From BOG-908 sp965199235 (GTDB lineage Bacteria; Pseudomonadota; Alphaproteobacteria; Acetobacterales; Acetobacteraceae), in assembly GCA_965199235.1 (NCBI GenBank), contig CBDAQU010000002.1, forward strand, positions 248,001-312,000: a stretch of 64,000 nucleotides of DNA, given 5' to 3'. The number at the start of each line of letters is the position of its first letter. The first letter of the stretch is position 1. The notes under the pieces were generated by a model. The model saw nothing but the letters and a program-made list of their open reading frames with translations. It was not told where the DNA came from and ran no database searches. Both the position numbers and the translations under genes were made by a program. Shown piece by piece: positions 17,670 to 26,290 of the stretch.

Positions 17670-18384
17670 AGTCGAACCCCGCAGAAACAGCTGACAGAAA
17701 CGCATATCGTGAAAGGAACGCAACGACCGGGTGATACGCTTACCCGGTCGATGCGCGCCGTGGCGGAGAAATCGGGCAATGGAAGACAGGGCCACGGACC
17801 ACAACCTCTATCCCATTTCTGCGATGTGTGAAAAGCATCGGCAGGCGCACAAGAGTGATTGCAGTGGTTACGTTCGCGCTGTGGCGCGCGATCCAGGTGT
17901 TCCATCAAGCGGATTGGCAAACCAACTTGTCGACAGCTGGAACCGTAAGCGTGGGGGTTGGATCACGTTGAGCTCCCCCCACGAGGGCAAGCTCCTACGC
18001 GGCGAACAGGTGTCCGGTTGTGGCCGGCAAGAAAGAAAGCCCGCATGGACACGTGGTCGTCATCGTACCCTGCACATCGTCAAATGACCACGCTATGGGC
18101 TACTGGGGTCAGCTTCACCATGTCGGCAAGAGAGAAGAAGCCTGAGTCGGGCGTGGAAGCGTTCCGACCTCAAGGAGGCCTCCTATTTCGCTACCCCAGT
18201 CGCCGGCCTGAAAGCAAGCCATGATGCGTGCGCGATTGTCGGTCTGATTGTAGTGGCGAGCTGGTCGGAAGGATTGGCTGAACAGGCCGAGTTCCGAGGT
18301 TTGGCTCATACCGGTAAGGTAGAACATAGAACATAGATCTCACACGGCTTGTGCAGTTCACTCCGGTCAGCGGCGCGCTGACGG
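17670..18384. other. 715 bases without a recognisable gene
   Basis: Open frames here are short, overlap on both strands and show no known motif. Base composition is visibly less GC-rich than in flanking genes. A perfect 9-bp hairpin (CGACCGGGT / ACCCGGTCG, 17724-17750, loop of 9) lies near the dehydrogenase start and has no U-run. The segment may be a decayed insertion, but I cannot identify a transposase or terminal repeats. Confidence 0.4.
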
Positions 18385-19515
18385 TCAAGCCCTGGTCGGC
18401 AGCAGAGTTTGGCGAAGCAGGTCGTTGGCCGGATCGCCGAACCATCGAGCGATTGCGCCGGCGGCGACGCACGATATGGTCAGGTAGACGGCCAGCCACG
18501 GCATCTGCCATGCGAAGGTCAGCGTCGCACCGGGAACGAGGTCGCGCATCGCCGCCAGGACGATGATGTGGAACAGATACAGCTCATAGCTGTGCCGGCC
18601 GAGCCAGCGAAGGCCGCGAAGCGGCGCCCAGGCAACCGGGCCGCGCTGTGATCGGTCGAGGCTGGAGATGATGATGGAAGCGGTTGTCAAAGCGATATAG
18701 GTGAACCCCAGGATTTTATACGAGCCGCCGAAACCGCGTAGCCAGACTGCGGCAAGCGTCAATGCCCCAAAGATCCTGACAGCAACGGCCGCTGGTCCAG
18801 CCGGCCTCCATAGCTGGGACAGCATCGCAGTCAGGCAGCCGATGGCGATTGCGTCGAAGCAAGCCAGGTTCGCATAGAGGTAGAAGATGTCGTTGTCGGC
18901 GTGTTCGGCTCGGTAGAACGGTGCAACTACAATCAGCAACAGACACGGCACGACGATGAGGGCGTCTCTAAGCAACAGGCTGCAGATCAGAGGAAGGCCG
19001 AGGTAGAAAACCTCCTCGACGGAGAGCGACCAATAGACGTTCATGCAATAGTTGAAGTAGCCGAGCCGCTGCATCAGGACGTTGTGGAAAAATCCAAGCA
19101 CCGAGACCGCGCCAAGCAGGACGTGGTTTTGTGTGCCGGGCTCGCCGGCGAATGCTGGAACGCCGGCCAGGCCGAGCGGGACGATCACCACCAACGCAAG
19201 TAGAAGGGATGGCAGGATGCGCGCCACGCGCCTGGCGTAGAACGCGCGCCTGTCGATCCTGCCCAGGCTGCCGGAACGCTCGATGGCGTTGGTGCAGATA
19301 AGAAAGCCCGAAACGACAAAAAATACGGTGACGCCGTAATTGCCCCAACCGAGAAGAGCCCAGGCGACGTTCGGGCCGAGCAGCCAGACGATCGGCCCCT
19401 TGTCCCAGATGCCGTAGGTTTCTCCGAAATGAAGCAGAAGCACCATCAGAATAGCGATGCCTCTCAGGTCGTCGATGATCGCATTTCTGGTGGTGCCACC
19501 CGTGCTGCCGGCCAT
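18385..19515 (-). CDS. acyltransferase 3 family membrane protein (OafA/YrhL-like)
   Basis: 376 aa with about ten membrane helices. Family motifs: IDDLRGIAILMVLLLHF near the N terminus, with the catalytic His; GNYGVTVFFVVSGFLI; FYARRVARILP; and WSLSVEEVFYLGLPL. These enzymes O-acetylate or O-succinylate glycans, lipid A or peptidoglycan at the inner membrane. The start at 19515 has a good ribosome-binding site (AGAGGTGG, 5 bases away). It probably modifies a surface glycan; the precise acceptor is unknown. It lies alone between ruvA and the dehydrogenase, in the block that splits the ruv genes. Confidence 0.9.
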   Translation of the reverse strand: MAGSTGGTTRNAIIDDLRGIAILMVLLLHFGETYGIWDKGPIVWLLGPNVAWALLGWGNYGVTVFFVVSGFLICTNAIERSGSLGRIDRRAFYARRVARILPSLLLALVVIVPLGLAGVPAFAGEPGTQNHVLLGAVSVLGFFHNVLMQRLGYFNYCMNVYWSLSVEEVFYLGLPLICSLLLRDALIVVPCLLLIVVAPFYRAEHADNDIFYLYANLACFDAIAIGCLTAMLSQLWRPAGPAAVAVRIFGALTLAAVWLRGFGGSYKILGFTYIALTTASIIISSLDRSQRGPVAWAPLRGLRWLGRHSYELYLFHIIVLAAMRDLVPGATLTFAWQMPWLAVYLTISCVAAGAIARWFGDPANDLLRQTLLPTRA

Positions 19516-19772
19516 GCTTGCCACCTCTACAACTCGCGGGACTTGCTGTTCGGGTCCGGTCACATGCCATATCCGGCGCGAGTAAGCCAGGATCAGCACG
19601 CCGCGATCTACATCGCTCGGTGATTTCGTGTGGGGTGCATCTGACGAAGGACACCGGAGTGTCACGCGTGATCCTAAGCGCAAACCGATGCTTGCCGCTC
19701 TCCGCTATGCGGCGTTCCTCACGGTGCTGGACACCCTGGACGCCCTGTTGCGCAAGTATTCCGCAAGCATCT

Positions 19773-20372
19773 CTACTTCGCAAGCTCGCGCAGGCTTTCC
19801 CGCAGCACGGCATCCAGCGCCGCGCCCTCGCCCAGCCGTTCGACCGTGCGCTCGACCGCAGGCAGCGCTTCCGCGCGGCGGTAGCCCAGGTTGGCCAGGG
19901 CGGAGAGCGCGTCGCCGGCCAGGCTGCCGGGAGGTGCCTGGGGGGCGGGCAGGCCGGAGCCGGAGGGCATGGCGCCGGCGCGGTCGCGCAATTCGGTCAG
20001 CAGGCGCACGGCGAGTTTGGGGCCGACGCCTGCCACGCGCGTCAGCGCCGCGCGGTCGGTGCCGGCGATCGCACCGACCAGGTCGCGCGGGGACAACGCG
20101 GACAGGATGGCCAGCGCCACCTTGGCACCCACGCCCTGCACGGTGACCAGCAGACGGAACCAGTCGCGCTCGGAGGAGTCGGCAAAGCCGTAGAGAAGGA
20201 TCGCGTCCTCGCGCACCACCGTCTCCACCAGAACGCGGGCGTGCGCGGGCGGCCGTGGCAGGGCCGCCAGCGTGCGCGTGCTGGCCTGCACCAGGTAGCC
20301 CACGCCGCCGACGTCGACGATGCACGCGCCAGCGTCCAGGCTGTCCACCCGGCCCGTGAGCAAAGCGATCAT
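19773..20372 (-). CDS. ruvA: Holliday junction DNA-binding protein RuvA
   Basis: 199 aa. The OB fold at the N terminus (MIALLTGRVDSL, GVGYLVQAS), the two helix-hairpin-helix motifs (VQGVGAKVALAIL and VAGVGPKLAVRLL) and the carboxy domain III that contacts RuvB (about 145-199) are all present. The ATG at 20372 is the last of six tandem copies of its own start region; the stop of the preceding nine-codon mini-ORF overlaps it as ATGA. 257 bases separate its stop from the acyltransferase start. Confidence 0.96.
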   Translation of the reverse strand: MIALLTGRVDSLDAGACIVDVGGVGYLVQASTRTLAALPRPPAHARVLVETVVREDAILLYGFADSSERDWFRLLVTVQGVGAKVALAILSALSPRDLVGAIAGTDRAALTRVAGVGPKLAVRLLTELRDRAGAMPSGSGLPAPQAPPGSLAGDALSALANLGYRRAEALPAVERTVERLGEGAALDAVLRESLRELAK

Positions 20373-20501
20373 CTAAATACCGTGAGCAAAGCGATCATCT
20401 AGATACCGTGAGCAAAGCGATCATTTAGATATCGTGAGCAAAGCGATCATCTAAATATCGTGAGCAAGCGATCATCTAAAAACCGCGAGCAAGGCGATCA
20501 C
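20369..20501 (-). repeat. tandem repeat of the ruvA start: stop/start relay from ruvC
   Basis: Six copies of a 25-26 bp unit run from the ruvC stop to the ruvA start. Starts on the minus strand are at 20501 (GTG, overlapping the ruvC TGA), 20475, 20450, 20424, 20398 and 20372 (true ruvA ATG). A 26-base period makes each ORF nine codons plus a TGA that overlaps the next ATG: VIALLAVFR, MIALLTISK, MIALLTVSR, MIALLTVFR. The one exception is the copy at 20475, which lost a base; its ORF instead ends at a TAA that directly abuts the ATG at 20424. The GTG copy probably marks the original 4-bp ruvC/ruvA overlap. Confidence 0.93.
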
Positions 20502-21001
20502 GCTGTCACGGCGGAACGCGCGAGCACGATGTTGGTGGCGCGGTGGTGGGCGTGGCAGATGGCAACCGCCAGGGCGTCCGCCGCGTCCGCACGGCGCAGG
20601 GTGGCACCAGGCAGCAGGCGGGCCACCATGTGGGCCACCTGCGCCTTGTCCGCGTTGCCGTTGCCGACCACCGAGCGCTTGACCATCTTGGCGCCGTACT
20701 CGGTCACCGCGAGTCCGGCCAAGGCGGGGGCCAGCAATGCCACCCCGCGCGCGTAGCCCAGCTTCAGCGTCGCCGCCCCGTTGCGGTTGACATAGGTCTC
20801 CTCCACCGCCGCCTCCCCCGGACGGTGCAGAGCGATCAGCGCGGTCAGCGCCTCGTAGAGAGCGCGCAGGCGGTCCGGCACGGCCATGTCGTTGTCGGTC
20901 GCGATCACGCCGTCCGCCACGTGGCGCAGCCGGTTGCCGTCGCTCTCGATCAGGCCCCAGCCGGTGAAGCGCAAGCCGGGGTCCAGCCCGAGCAGCCGCA
21001 T
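20498..21001 (-). CDS. ruvC: Holliday junction resolvase RuvC
   Basis: 167 aa endonuclease that cuts Holliday junctions. The catalytic acids are in LGLDPGLRFTGWG (Asp near residue 6), VEETYVN and the carboxy-terminal DAADALAVA. The ATG at 21001 begins exactly at the family start (MRLLGLDPG) and lies 2 bases after the yebC stop. Its TGA overlaps a GTG that begins the tandem-repeat relay to ruvA. Confidence 0.96.
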   Translation of the reverse strand: MRLLGLDPGLRFTGWGLIESDGNRLRHVADGVIATDNDMAVPDRLRALYEALTALIALHRPGEAAVEETYVNRNGAATLKLGYARGVALLAPALAGLAVTEYGAKMVKRSVVGNGNADKAQVAHMVARLLPGATLRRADAADALAVAICHAHHRATNIVLARSAVTA

Positions 21002-21003
21002 CC

Positions 21004-21753
21004 CTATCCAGCCAGGCGGGCGAGCACGGACTCGGAGATGTCGTAGTTTGCGAACACCGTCTGCACGTCGTCGTTCTCTTCCAGCGCGTCGATCAGCTTC
21101 AACACGGAGGTGGCGCGCTCCTCGTCGAGGGGAACGGTCGTGCTCGGTCGCCAATCCAAGCGGGCCTCCTCCGGCGCGCCGAAACTCTGCTCCAGCGCGT
21201 CGCGCACGGCGAACAGCGTGTCGGTGCCGCAGATCACCTGGTGGCCGTCGTCGTCGCGCACCACGTCGTCCGCGCCGGCCTCGATCGCAGCCTCCAGCAT
21301 GGCGTCGTCGGTGGCCGCCTCCGGCCTGTAGGTCACCACGCCGACGCGCGAGAACATGAACGAGACAGAATTGGTCTCGCCCAGCGCGCCGCCGTGCTTG
21401 CTGAAGGCGGAGCGCACGTCGGACGCGGTGCGGTTGCGGTTGTCGGTCAGCGCTTCCACGATCACCGCGACGCCGGCGGGTCCGTAGCCCTCGTAGCGGA
21501 CTTCGGAGAAATCATCGCCCGCAGCGGCACCCGCCGCCTTCCTGATCGCGCGCTCCACCGTGTCGCGGGTCATGTTCTGCTTGTAGGCGGTGGTGACGGC
21601 AGCGCGCAGGCGTGCGTTGGCGGCCGGGTCGGGCAGGCCCTGCTTGGCGGCGACGGTGATCTCGCGCAGCAGCTTGGCGAATTGCCGCGCGCGCCGTGCG
21701 TCCTGGGCACCCTTGCGGTGCATGATGTTTTTCGCGTGACTGTGGCCGGCCAC
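21004..21753 (-). CDS. yebC: YebC/PmpR-family transcriptional or translational regulator
   Basis: 249 aa. The start is a GTG at 21753 that gives MAGHSHAKNIMHRKG, the invariant family start, with AGAGG 6 bases upstream. TACO1/YebC domains follow in order (ITVAAKQGLPDPAAN, RYEGYGPAGVAVIVEALTDNRNR, VFANYDIS). YebC proteins have been linked to DNA binding and to relieving ribosome stalling, including at proline runs, which would fit the 15-proline stretch in TolA here. That link is inference. Confidence 0.95.
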   Translation of the reverse strand: MAGHSHAKNIMHRKGAQDARRARQFAKLLREITVAAKQGLPDPAANARLRAAVTTAYKQNMTRDTVERAIRKAAGAAAGDDFSEVRYEGYGPAGVAVIVEALTDNRNRTASDVRSAFSKHGGALGETNSVSFMFSRVGVVTYRPEAATDDAMLEAAIEAGADDVVRDDDGHQVICGTDTLFAVRDALEQSFGAPEEARLDWRPSTTVPLDEERATSVLKLIDALEENDDVQTVFANYDISESVLARLAG

Positions 21754-21836
21754 TTCAAGCCTCTTGTCTGGATACGCGCGGCTTAGCAGAGGCATCCAGG
21801 CGTTTGAAGACGGCAGTTCTGACCTGAGCGGCGGCG

Positions 21837-22364
21837 CTACTCCACGATCGTGCCGGCAAAATTGTCGAACGGGTCGAACGTGGCGCTGAACGAAGCCTGC
21901 TGGAAGTTGCCGGGGAAGATTCGGGCGGGAATGCGGTCGTTCTTGACCACACCGGCCATGGTGCTGGTGAATGTCAATGTCAGGGCCGCGTCGTCACCGA
22001 AAGCGTAGGTCAGCAAGGTGATCGAATAGTTGCCGTTGTTATTGATGGCGACATAGACGTCATCGAACAGGCCAAGCACCTGCACACCGTTGATGGTGGC
22101 GGCCAGGATTGGTGACGGCAGGTTGTAACCAGGTCCGCCGTAATACATCGTCACGTGATTTTTCTGCGAGAAGGCGGGAAACGAAGGATCGACCGTAATG
22201 GAAATCGGTATGATGCTGCCGATGGAGGGAATCTTCGGACCGGTGCCGCTGGTCACTCGGGCGTAGAAAAAATAGTTGGCCTGGGACGGGGTTGACGCCG
22301 CCTTGGCGCCACCCGCAAGGGCCATGCCGACAAGTGCGCCGGCGGCGCAAATTCTGAAAGACAT
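21837..22364 (-). CDS. secreted protein of unknown function
   Basis: 175 aa with a clear Sec signal peptide (MSFRICAAGALVGMALAGGAKA, cut after about 22). The mature part is beta-rich, with many Ser/Thr/Asn/Gly and aromatic residues (NYFFYARVTSGTGP, VAINNNGNYSITLLTYAFGDD), and resembles the extracellular parts of PEP-CTERM-type proteins, but it has no sorting tail. I recognise no catalytic motif. Its ribosome-binding region is duplicated just upstream (22373-22412). Standing between yebC and the GMC gene, it may belong to the envelope region that follows. Confidence 0.65.
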   Translation of the reverse strand: MSFRICAAGALVGMALAGGAKAASTPSQANYFFYARVTSGTGPKIPSIGSIIPISITVDPSFPAFSQKNHVTMYYGGPGYNLPSPILAATINGVQVLGLFDDVYVAINNNGNYSITLLTYAFGDDAALTLTFTSTMAGVVKNDRIPARIFPGNFQQASFSATFDPFDNFAGTIVE

Positions 22365-22372
22365 GGCTGGCT

Positions 22373-22412
22373 ACTCCGGGTTGCCGACATTGGCTACTCC
22401 GGGCTGCCGACC
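22373..22412 (-). repeat. 23-bp duplication of a ribosome-binding region
   Basis: Two copies of a 23-base unit (GGCTACTCCGGG plus flank on the plus strand) lie immediately upstream of the secreted-protein ATG at 22364. On the minus strand each copy carries CCCGGAGTAGCCA; the nearer one positions CGGAG 9 bases from the ATG, and the farther one is followed by its own ATG. Confidence 0.75.
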
Positions 22413-22456
22413 AGCACGCAGCCAGAATAACTTTCAACATTTCCGCAATGCACCTG

Positions 22457-24154
22457 TCAGGCAAATGAATTATGCGCGAGCAACGTTTCGGGGCTGGCGG
22501 CAGCCTTGCCTGACGGTGGATGAGCCGTTGAGCGGCGCAGCCGTGCTGCCAACCGCACTGCCAGGGCCACGATGGTCAAGGTCGGGTTGGCCTGGCCGGA
22601 GGTCGAAAACACCGCGCTGCCGGCGATCCACAGGTTGCGCACGCCGTGCACGCGGCATTCGGCGTCCACCACGCCGTGCCTGGGGTCGGCGGACATGCGT
22701 GCGGTGCCGATATGGTGGCCGCCATAGGCGCCGTCGCGCAGCAGCGCCTCCTCCAGCCCGTCGTCGTCCCAATCGAGCCGGGCGGCGGAGGAGGCGGCAA
22801 GGTCGGCCGCCAGCGCGTGCAGCCCCGCCCTCACCGTCTCGATGTCGGCCGGCAAGTGGCGCCAGTCCACGCGAAGGCGCGGCAGACCGAGCGCGTCGTA
22901 GCCGCCGGCAAGGGTCACCCTGCTTTGCGGGTTGGGGAACTGCTCGGCATGGACGTCCAGGCTGTAAACGCCGCCGGGCGGGCGCACGACGATGGACGGG
23001 TATTTGCGGGCCGCCAGCGTCCGGTGGCGCAGCCAGTGCAGCAGGAAGCCGGCGGTGTGCAGAGGGGTCGCCGCGATGTTGGCGGCGTGGCGGGCGAGCG
23101 CTGCCGGCCCGCCCTGCGCACCGTCCTGCAGGCGGGTCGCATATTCAGGCGTGACGAAGGGGGCAGCAAGTCGCAGGGCGGACAGCGCTCCGCTGCGATG
23201 CGAGGGGTCGGTGATGCGAGGGTGGTGCAGGCGGACGACCATGTTGCCGGATCGCAACCGCCTCTGCGCCGCCTCGGTCAAGGCGAAGCGCCGCCGGCAA
23301 TAGACGCCCTCTGGCGAAACCGCGTAGCCGTGCTCCACCCGCCCGGACGGGCGCAGCGCGCCGAGCGTGCCGGCGAGGTGGCACATGTAGGTGCGGCCGA
23401 CCCGGTCATGCGCGTTGCCGATCCCGGCAGGATTCTGGCGCCTGGAAGCGAGCAGCAGGCGCGGTATCTCCAGCCCGCCCATGGCCAGCACAAAATTGCC
23501 CGCCAGCACCGTCAACCGGCGGCCGGACAGGCTGCGAACGACGAGGCCGGTCACCGCGTGCCCGTCTTCGCCTGTGCGGATTTCTACCGCGTTGGCGTGC
23601 AGCAGGACGCGGATGTTCTGTGCGGCGGCCAGGCGGGCGCGGTAGCGGGCGGCGAAATCGGTCGGGCAGCTGAAGCGTTCGAGGCCGGCATCGGAGAACT
23701 GCCCGGGACGAAAACTCTCCAGGATCGGCGGCATGCCGCCGGGCGCCGTGTAGGCGAAGTCGCCCGCCTCGCAGAGCCCGTTGGCGGCCGGGTAGTAGGG
23801 CGCCAGGTCCTCCGGCCCGATCGGCCAGCCGGACAGGGCCACCCAGTCGCGGACGGTGAAATCGATCGGGTCGAGCGGCATGCACCGGCCGCCCCACAGC
23901 GTGGTGGCGCCGCCGAACCGCCGCGGGCGATAGCGGTGCGGCGGAGGATGGCGGCAGCCTGGGGCGAGCTCGCCCTCGGCCAGCGCCTGGCTCGCCGGCT
24001 CGGACCGCTGCCCGCCCGCTTCCAGCAGCAGCACCTGGGTGGCCGTACCCTCGAACTGCAGCGCAACCGCGATGCCGGCGGCGCCGGCGCCGACGATGCA
24101 CAGATCCGCGTGCAGGGTGCCGCCTGTTTCGAGGGCGTCGACGTCGAGGATCAT
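22457..24154 (-). CDS. GMC-family FAD-dependent oxidoreductase
   Basis: 565 aa. Residues 17-30 form the FAD dinucleotide site (CIVGAGAAGIAVAL), GGATTLWGGRC contacts FAD, and the carboxy-terminal domain carries HHIGTARM and SGQANPTLTIVALAVRLA, the GMC C-domain with its active-site His and Asn. Members oxidise sugars, polyols or alcohols. No signal peptide is visible, so it is probably cytosolic. The ATG at 24154 overlaps the epimerase stop by 4 bp (ATGA), placing it last in a glycosyltransferase-epimerase-oxidoreductase operon; a sugar nucleotide or glycan precursor is therefore a likely substrate (inference). Confidence 0.88.
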   Translation of the reverse strand: MILDVDALETGGTLHADLCIVGAGAAGIAVALQFEGTATQVLLLEAGGQRSEPASQALAEGELAPGCRHPPPHRYRPRRFGGATTLWGGRCMPLDPIDFTVRDWVALSGWPIGPEDLAPYYPAANGLCEAGDFAYTAPGGMPPILESFRPGQFSDAGLERFSCPTDFAARYRARLAAAQNIRVLLHANAVEIRTGEDGHAVTGLVVRSLSGRRLTVLAGNFVLAMGGLEIPRLLLASRRQNPAGIGNAHDRVGRTYMCHLAGTLGALRPSGRVEHGYAVSPEGVYCRRRFALTEAAQRRLRSGNMVVRLHHPRITDPSHRSGALSALRLAAPFVTPEYATRLQDGAQGGPAALARHAANIAATPLHTAGFLLHWLRHRTLAARKYPSIVVRPPGGVYSLDVHAEQFPNPQSRVTLAGGYDALGLPRLRVDWRHLPADIETVRAGLHALAADLAASSAARLDWDDDGLEEALLRDGAYGGHHIGTARMSADPRHGVVDAECRVHGVRNLWIAGSAVFSTSGQANPTLTIVALAVRLAARLRRSTAHPPSGKAAASPETLLAHNSFA

Positions 24155-25104
24155 ATGGCCAGCCTGGCTGCGGTGACACGGATCGCGTCCTCGTCGGACG
24201 TGCGGACGATGCCGAGCATACGATCGGCCAACTCGGGGTCGAGGCGCATGCGCTGGCCGAACAGTCTTGCCAGCGAGGGCGTCAACGGATCGGGCAGCCA
24301 GCCGGGTTCGCGCTGCCGCGTGGCGAGCCTGGCCGCCTGCAGCACCGGCGCGCATGCCCGCTCGAGCAGCAGGCGGCGGGCGGTCAGGCGCCTGACCGGG
24401 GTGGCCCCGAGCGCGCGGGCGAAAGCGATCAGGAATGCGTTCCAGGTGAGCGGGCGTGCGGTCGCCAGGTTGATCGGGCCGGCGGCCCGCGGGCGCAGCA
24501 GGGCTGCGACGACGCCGGCGCCGAGGTCGGGCTCGTAGGTCAGGTTGCAGAGGCCGTCGCCGGCCGGGCCGAGATCGCCGAGGCGTCGGGCGCGCAGCAG
24601 GCGGGCGATGCGGTGCGCCCACTGCACGCTGCCCGGACCGAACACCAGGCCGGCGCGCAGGATCACCGACTGGCCGCCGGCGGCGGCGAAGGCTTCGACC
24701 TGAGCCTCGCAGGCGATCTTGGCCCCTTCGTAGGGGCTGGGGTCGGTCGCCAACGGGGCGGTCTCGCCGATCGTGCCGGATGCCTGCCCGCCATAGACGG
24801 CCATGCTGCTGATGTGGACCAGGCGGCGCACGCCGGCTTGCCTGGCCGCGTTGCACAGGGCGCGGGTGGAGGCGGACAGGGTTTCAGGCGGGCCGCCGAC
24901 CGCGTTGACGGCCAGGCTGCAGCCGTGCAGGGCGCCGGCGAGGGCGTGTGCGTCGGTCGCGTCGAGCAGCCGCGCGTCCGGCATGGCGGGGCATGCGCGG
25001 CGCAGGCCGGCGATGCCGCGCAGGCCAGGATGGGCGCTTATGGCGGCAAGGATGGCCTGGCCCACCGGGCCGCCGGCGCCGACCACCAGGACCTGCTCGG
25101 TCAT
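24151..25104 (-). CDS. NAD-dependent epimerase/dehydratase family protein
   Basis: 317 aa extended SDR. The start at 25104 directly precedes the Rossmann motif VLVVGAGGPVGQAIL (GxxGxxG). HISSMAVYGGQ holds the catalytic Ser/Tyr environment and YEGAK supplies the Tyr-x-x-x-Lys catalytic pair. LRAGLVFGPGS is the usual substrate-side motif. Sits between a glycosyltransferase (73 bases upstream) and the GMC oxidoreductase (4-bp overlap), pointing to sugar modification. The exact reaction cannot be read from the sequence. Confidence 0.87.
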   Translation of the reverse strand: MTEQVLVVGAGGPVGQAILAAISAHPGLRGIAGLRRACPAMPDARLLDATDAHALAGALHGCSLAVNAVGGPPETLSASTRALCNAARQAGVRRLVHISSMAVYGGQASGTIGETAPLATDPSPYEGAKIACEAQVEAFAAAGGQSVILRAGLVFGPGSVQWAHRIARLLRARRLGDLGPAGDGLCNLTYEPDLGAGVVAALLRPRAAGPINLATARPLTWNAFLIAFARALGATPVRRLTARRLLLERACAPVLQAARLATRQREPGWLPDPLTPSLARLFGQRMRLDPELADRMLGIVRTSDEDAIRVTAARLAI

Positions 25105-25177
25105 CGGGCGCTCCGCACGGTCAGGCGGACGCGACGCAGGCGGGTTCGGCGGCTTCGGCCATGGCGCCCGCCGCGCT

Positions 25178-26248
25178 CTAGAGGGCCTGCAGTGCCGCGG
25201 CCGGTATGGCGATGTCCAGCCTCTCGGCAAAGCAGCGCCTGGCCTGGGCGCCCAGGCGCTGGCGGGTGGGCTCGTCGTCGACCAGCCAGGCGATGGCTTG
25301 GGCGAGTGCGGCGGCGTCGCCCGGCGGCACCAGCACGGCGTTGACGCCGTCCTCCAGGAACTCGGGGATCGCGCCCACCGGCGTCGCGACGATGGCCAGG
25401 CCGCGCGCCATCGCTTCGAGGATGGCGACCGGCATGACCTCGTGGTGCGACGGGAGCACCAGGATGCCGGCATCCGACAGGGCGCGCGACGTCTGCGCAC
25501 CGTCGAGCCAGCCAGGCATGGCGATGCGGGCGCCGAGGCCGGCGGCCGCGATGCGGTCGGCGTAGGGCGCGCCGTCGCCGTCGCCGGCGATGGTGGCGGT
25601 CCAGGCGCGCGAGGCGAGCGGCGCAGAGGACAGCGCGGAGATCAGTTCGGGCACGCCCTTGCGCGCGCCGATCCGGCCGAGGAACAGGATGCGCACCGGG
25701 CCGCCCGGCGGCACAGCGGGCGGCGAGGCGGGCACGCCGTTGAGGATGACGCGCACGCGATGCGGCGGGATGCCGAGGAGCGTGACGAGGCGGCGGCCCC
25801 AGTGGCTGCCGATGACGACGATGCAGCCCGCGCCGGCGATGGCGGCGCGCAGGGCGGCGCGCGCCGGCGCCGGCAGCCCTGCGTAAAAATCGAAGAAATC
25901 CGCGCCGTGCAGGTGCAGGATGACGGGCGTTCCGAGCAGGCGGGCGAGGGCGCAGAGCGCCGCCTTGCGCAGCGCGCTGCCGCGCGTGGTCATGTGGACG
26001 TGCGCGCAGGCGACGCCGCCGGTCAGCCGGCCCCAGAGCAGGACTGCGAGCGCGCCAGCAAAATGGACGGCGGCCGATGCAGCGCCGCCGCTGCCGCGGG
26101 TGTCGACGACGCGGACGGGCATGCTGGCCGGGTCACGATCCCACTCGGCAATCAGGTAGCGCAGCAGCGTGCCGACGCCGCCGGACACGTGGCTCAGCCC
26201 GCCGCCGGCAAAGATCAGCACAGTCTTGCATGGCTGCCCCAGCACCAA
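25178..26248 (-). CDS. glycosyltransferase family 4 protein
   Basis: 356 aa GT-B enzyme. The N domain has a glycine-rich acceptor loop (GGGLSHVSGGVGTLLRYL), the C domain has the donor site VRILFLGRIGARKGVPELI and the EX7E-type motif HHEVMPVAILEAMARGLAIVAT. It would transfer a sugar onto a lipid-linked or nucleotide-activated acceptor in the cytoplasm. The start is uncertain: the longest frame opens with TTG at 26248, and a GTG lies directly after; no in-frame ATG is near. Divergent from the secreted-protein gene at 26291. Confidence 0.87.
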   Translation of the reverse strand: MVLGQPCKTVLIFAGGGLSHVSGGVGTLLRYLIAEWDRDPASMPVRVVDTRGSGGAASAAVHFAGALAVLLWGRLTGGVACAHVHMTTRGSALRKAALCALARLLGTPVILHLHGADFFDFYAGLPAPARAALRAAIAGAGCIVVIGSHWGRRLVTLLGIPPHRVRVILNGVPASPPAVPPGGPVRILFLGRIGARKGVPELISALSSAPLASRAWTATIAGDGDGAPYADRIAAAGLGARIAMPGWLDGAQTSRALSDAGILVLPSHHEVMPVAILEAMARGLAIVATPVGAIPEFLEDGVNAVLVPPGDAAALAQAIAWLVDDEPTRQRLGAQARRCFAERLDIAIPAAALQAL

Positions 26249-26290
26249 TAACGTTCCGCTATCAAACCGACACGCACCCTACGGGCGACG

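Noticed and set aside
17724..17750. Hairpin as an intrinsic terminator for the dehydrogenase region
   Set aside because: It is upstream of the dehydrogenase start, not after a stop, and has no T-run.
20369..20501. Tandem repeat read as a CRISPR array or iteron origin
   Set aside because: No spacers, no replication gene, and the units are copies of the ruvA start.
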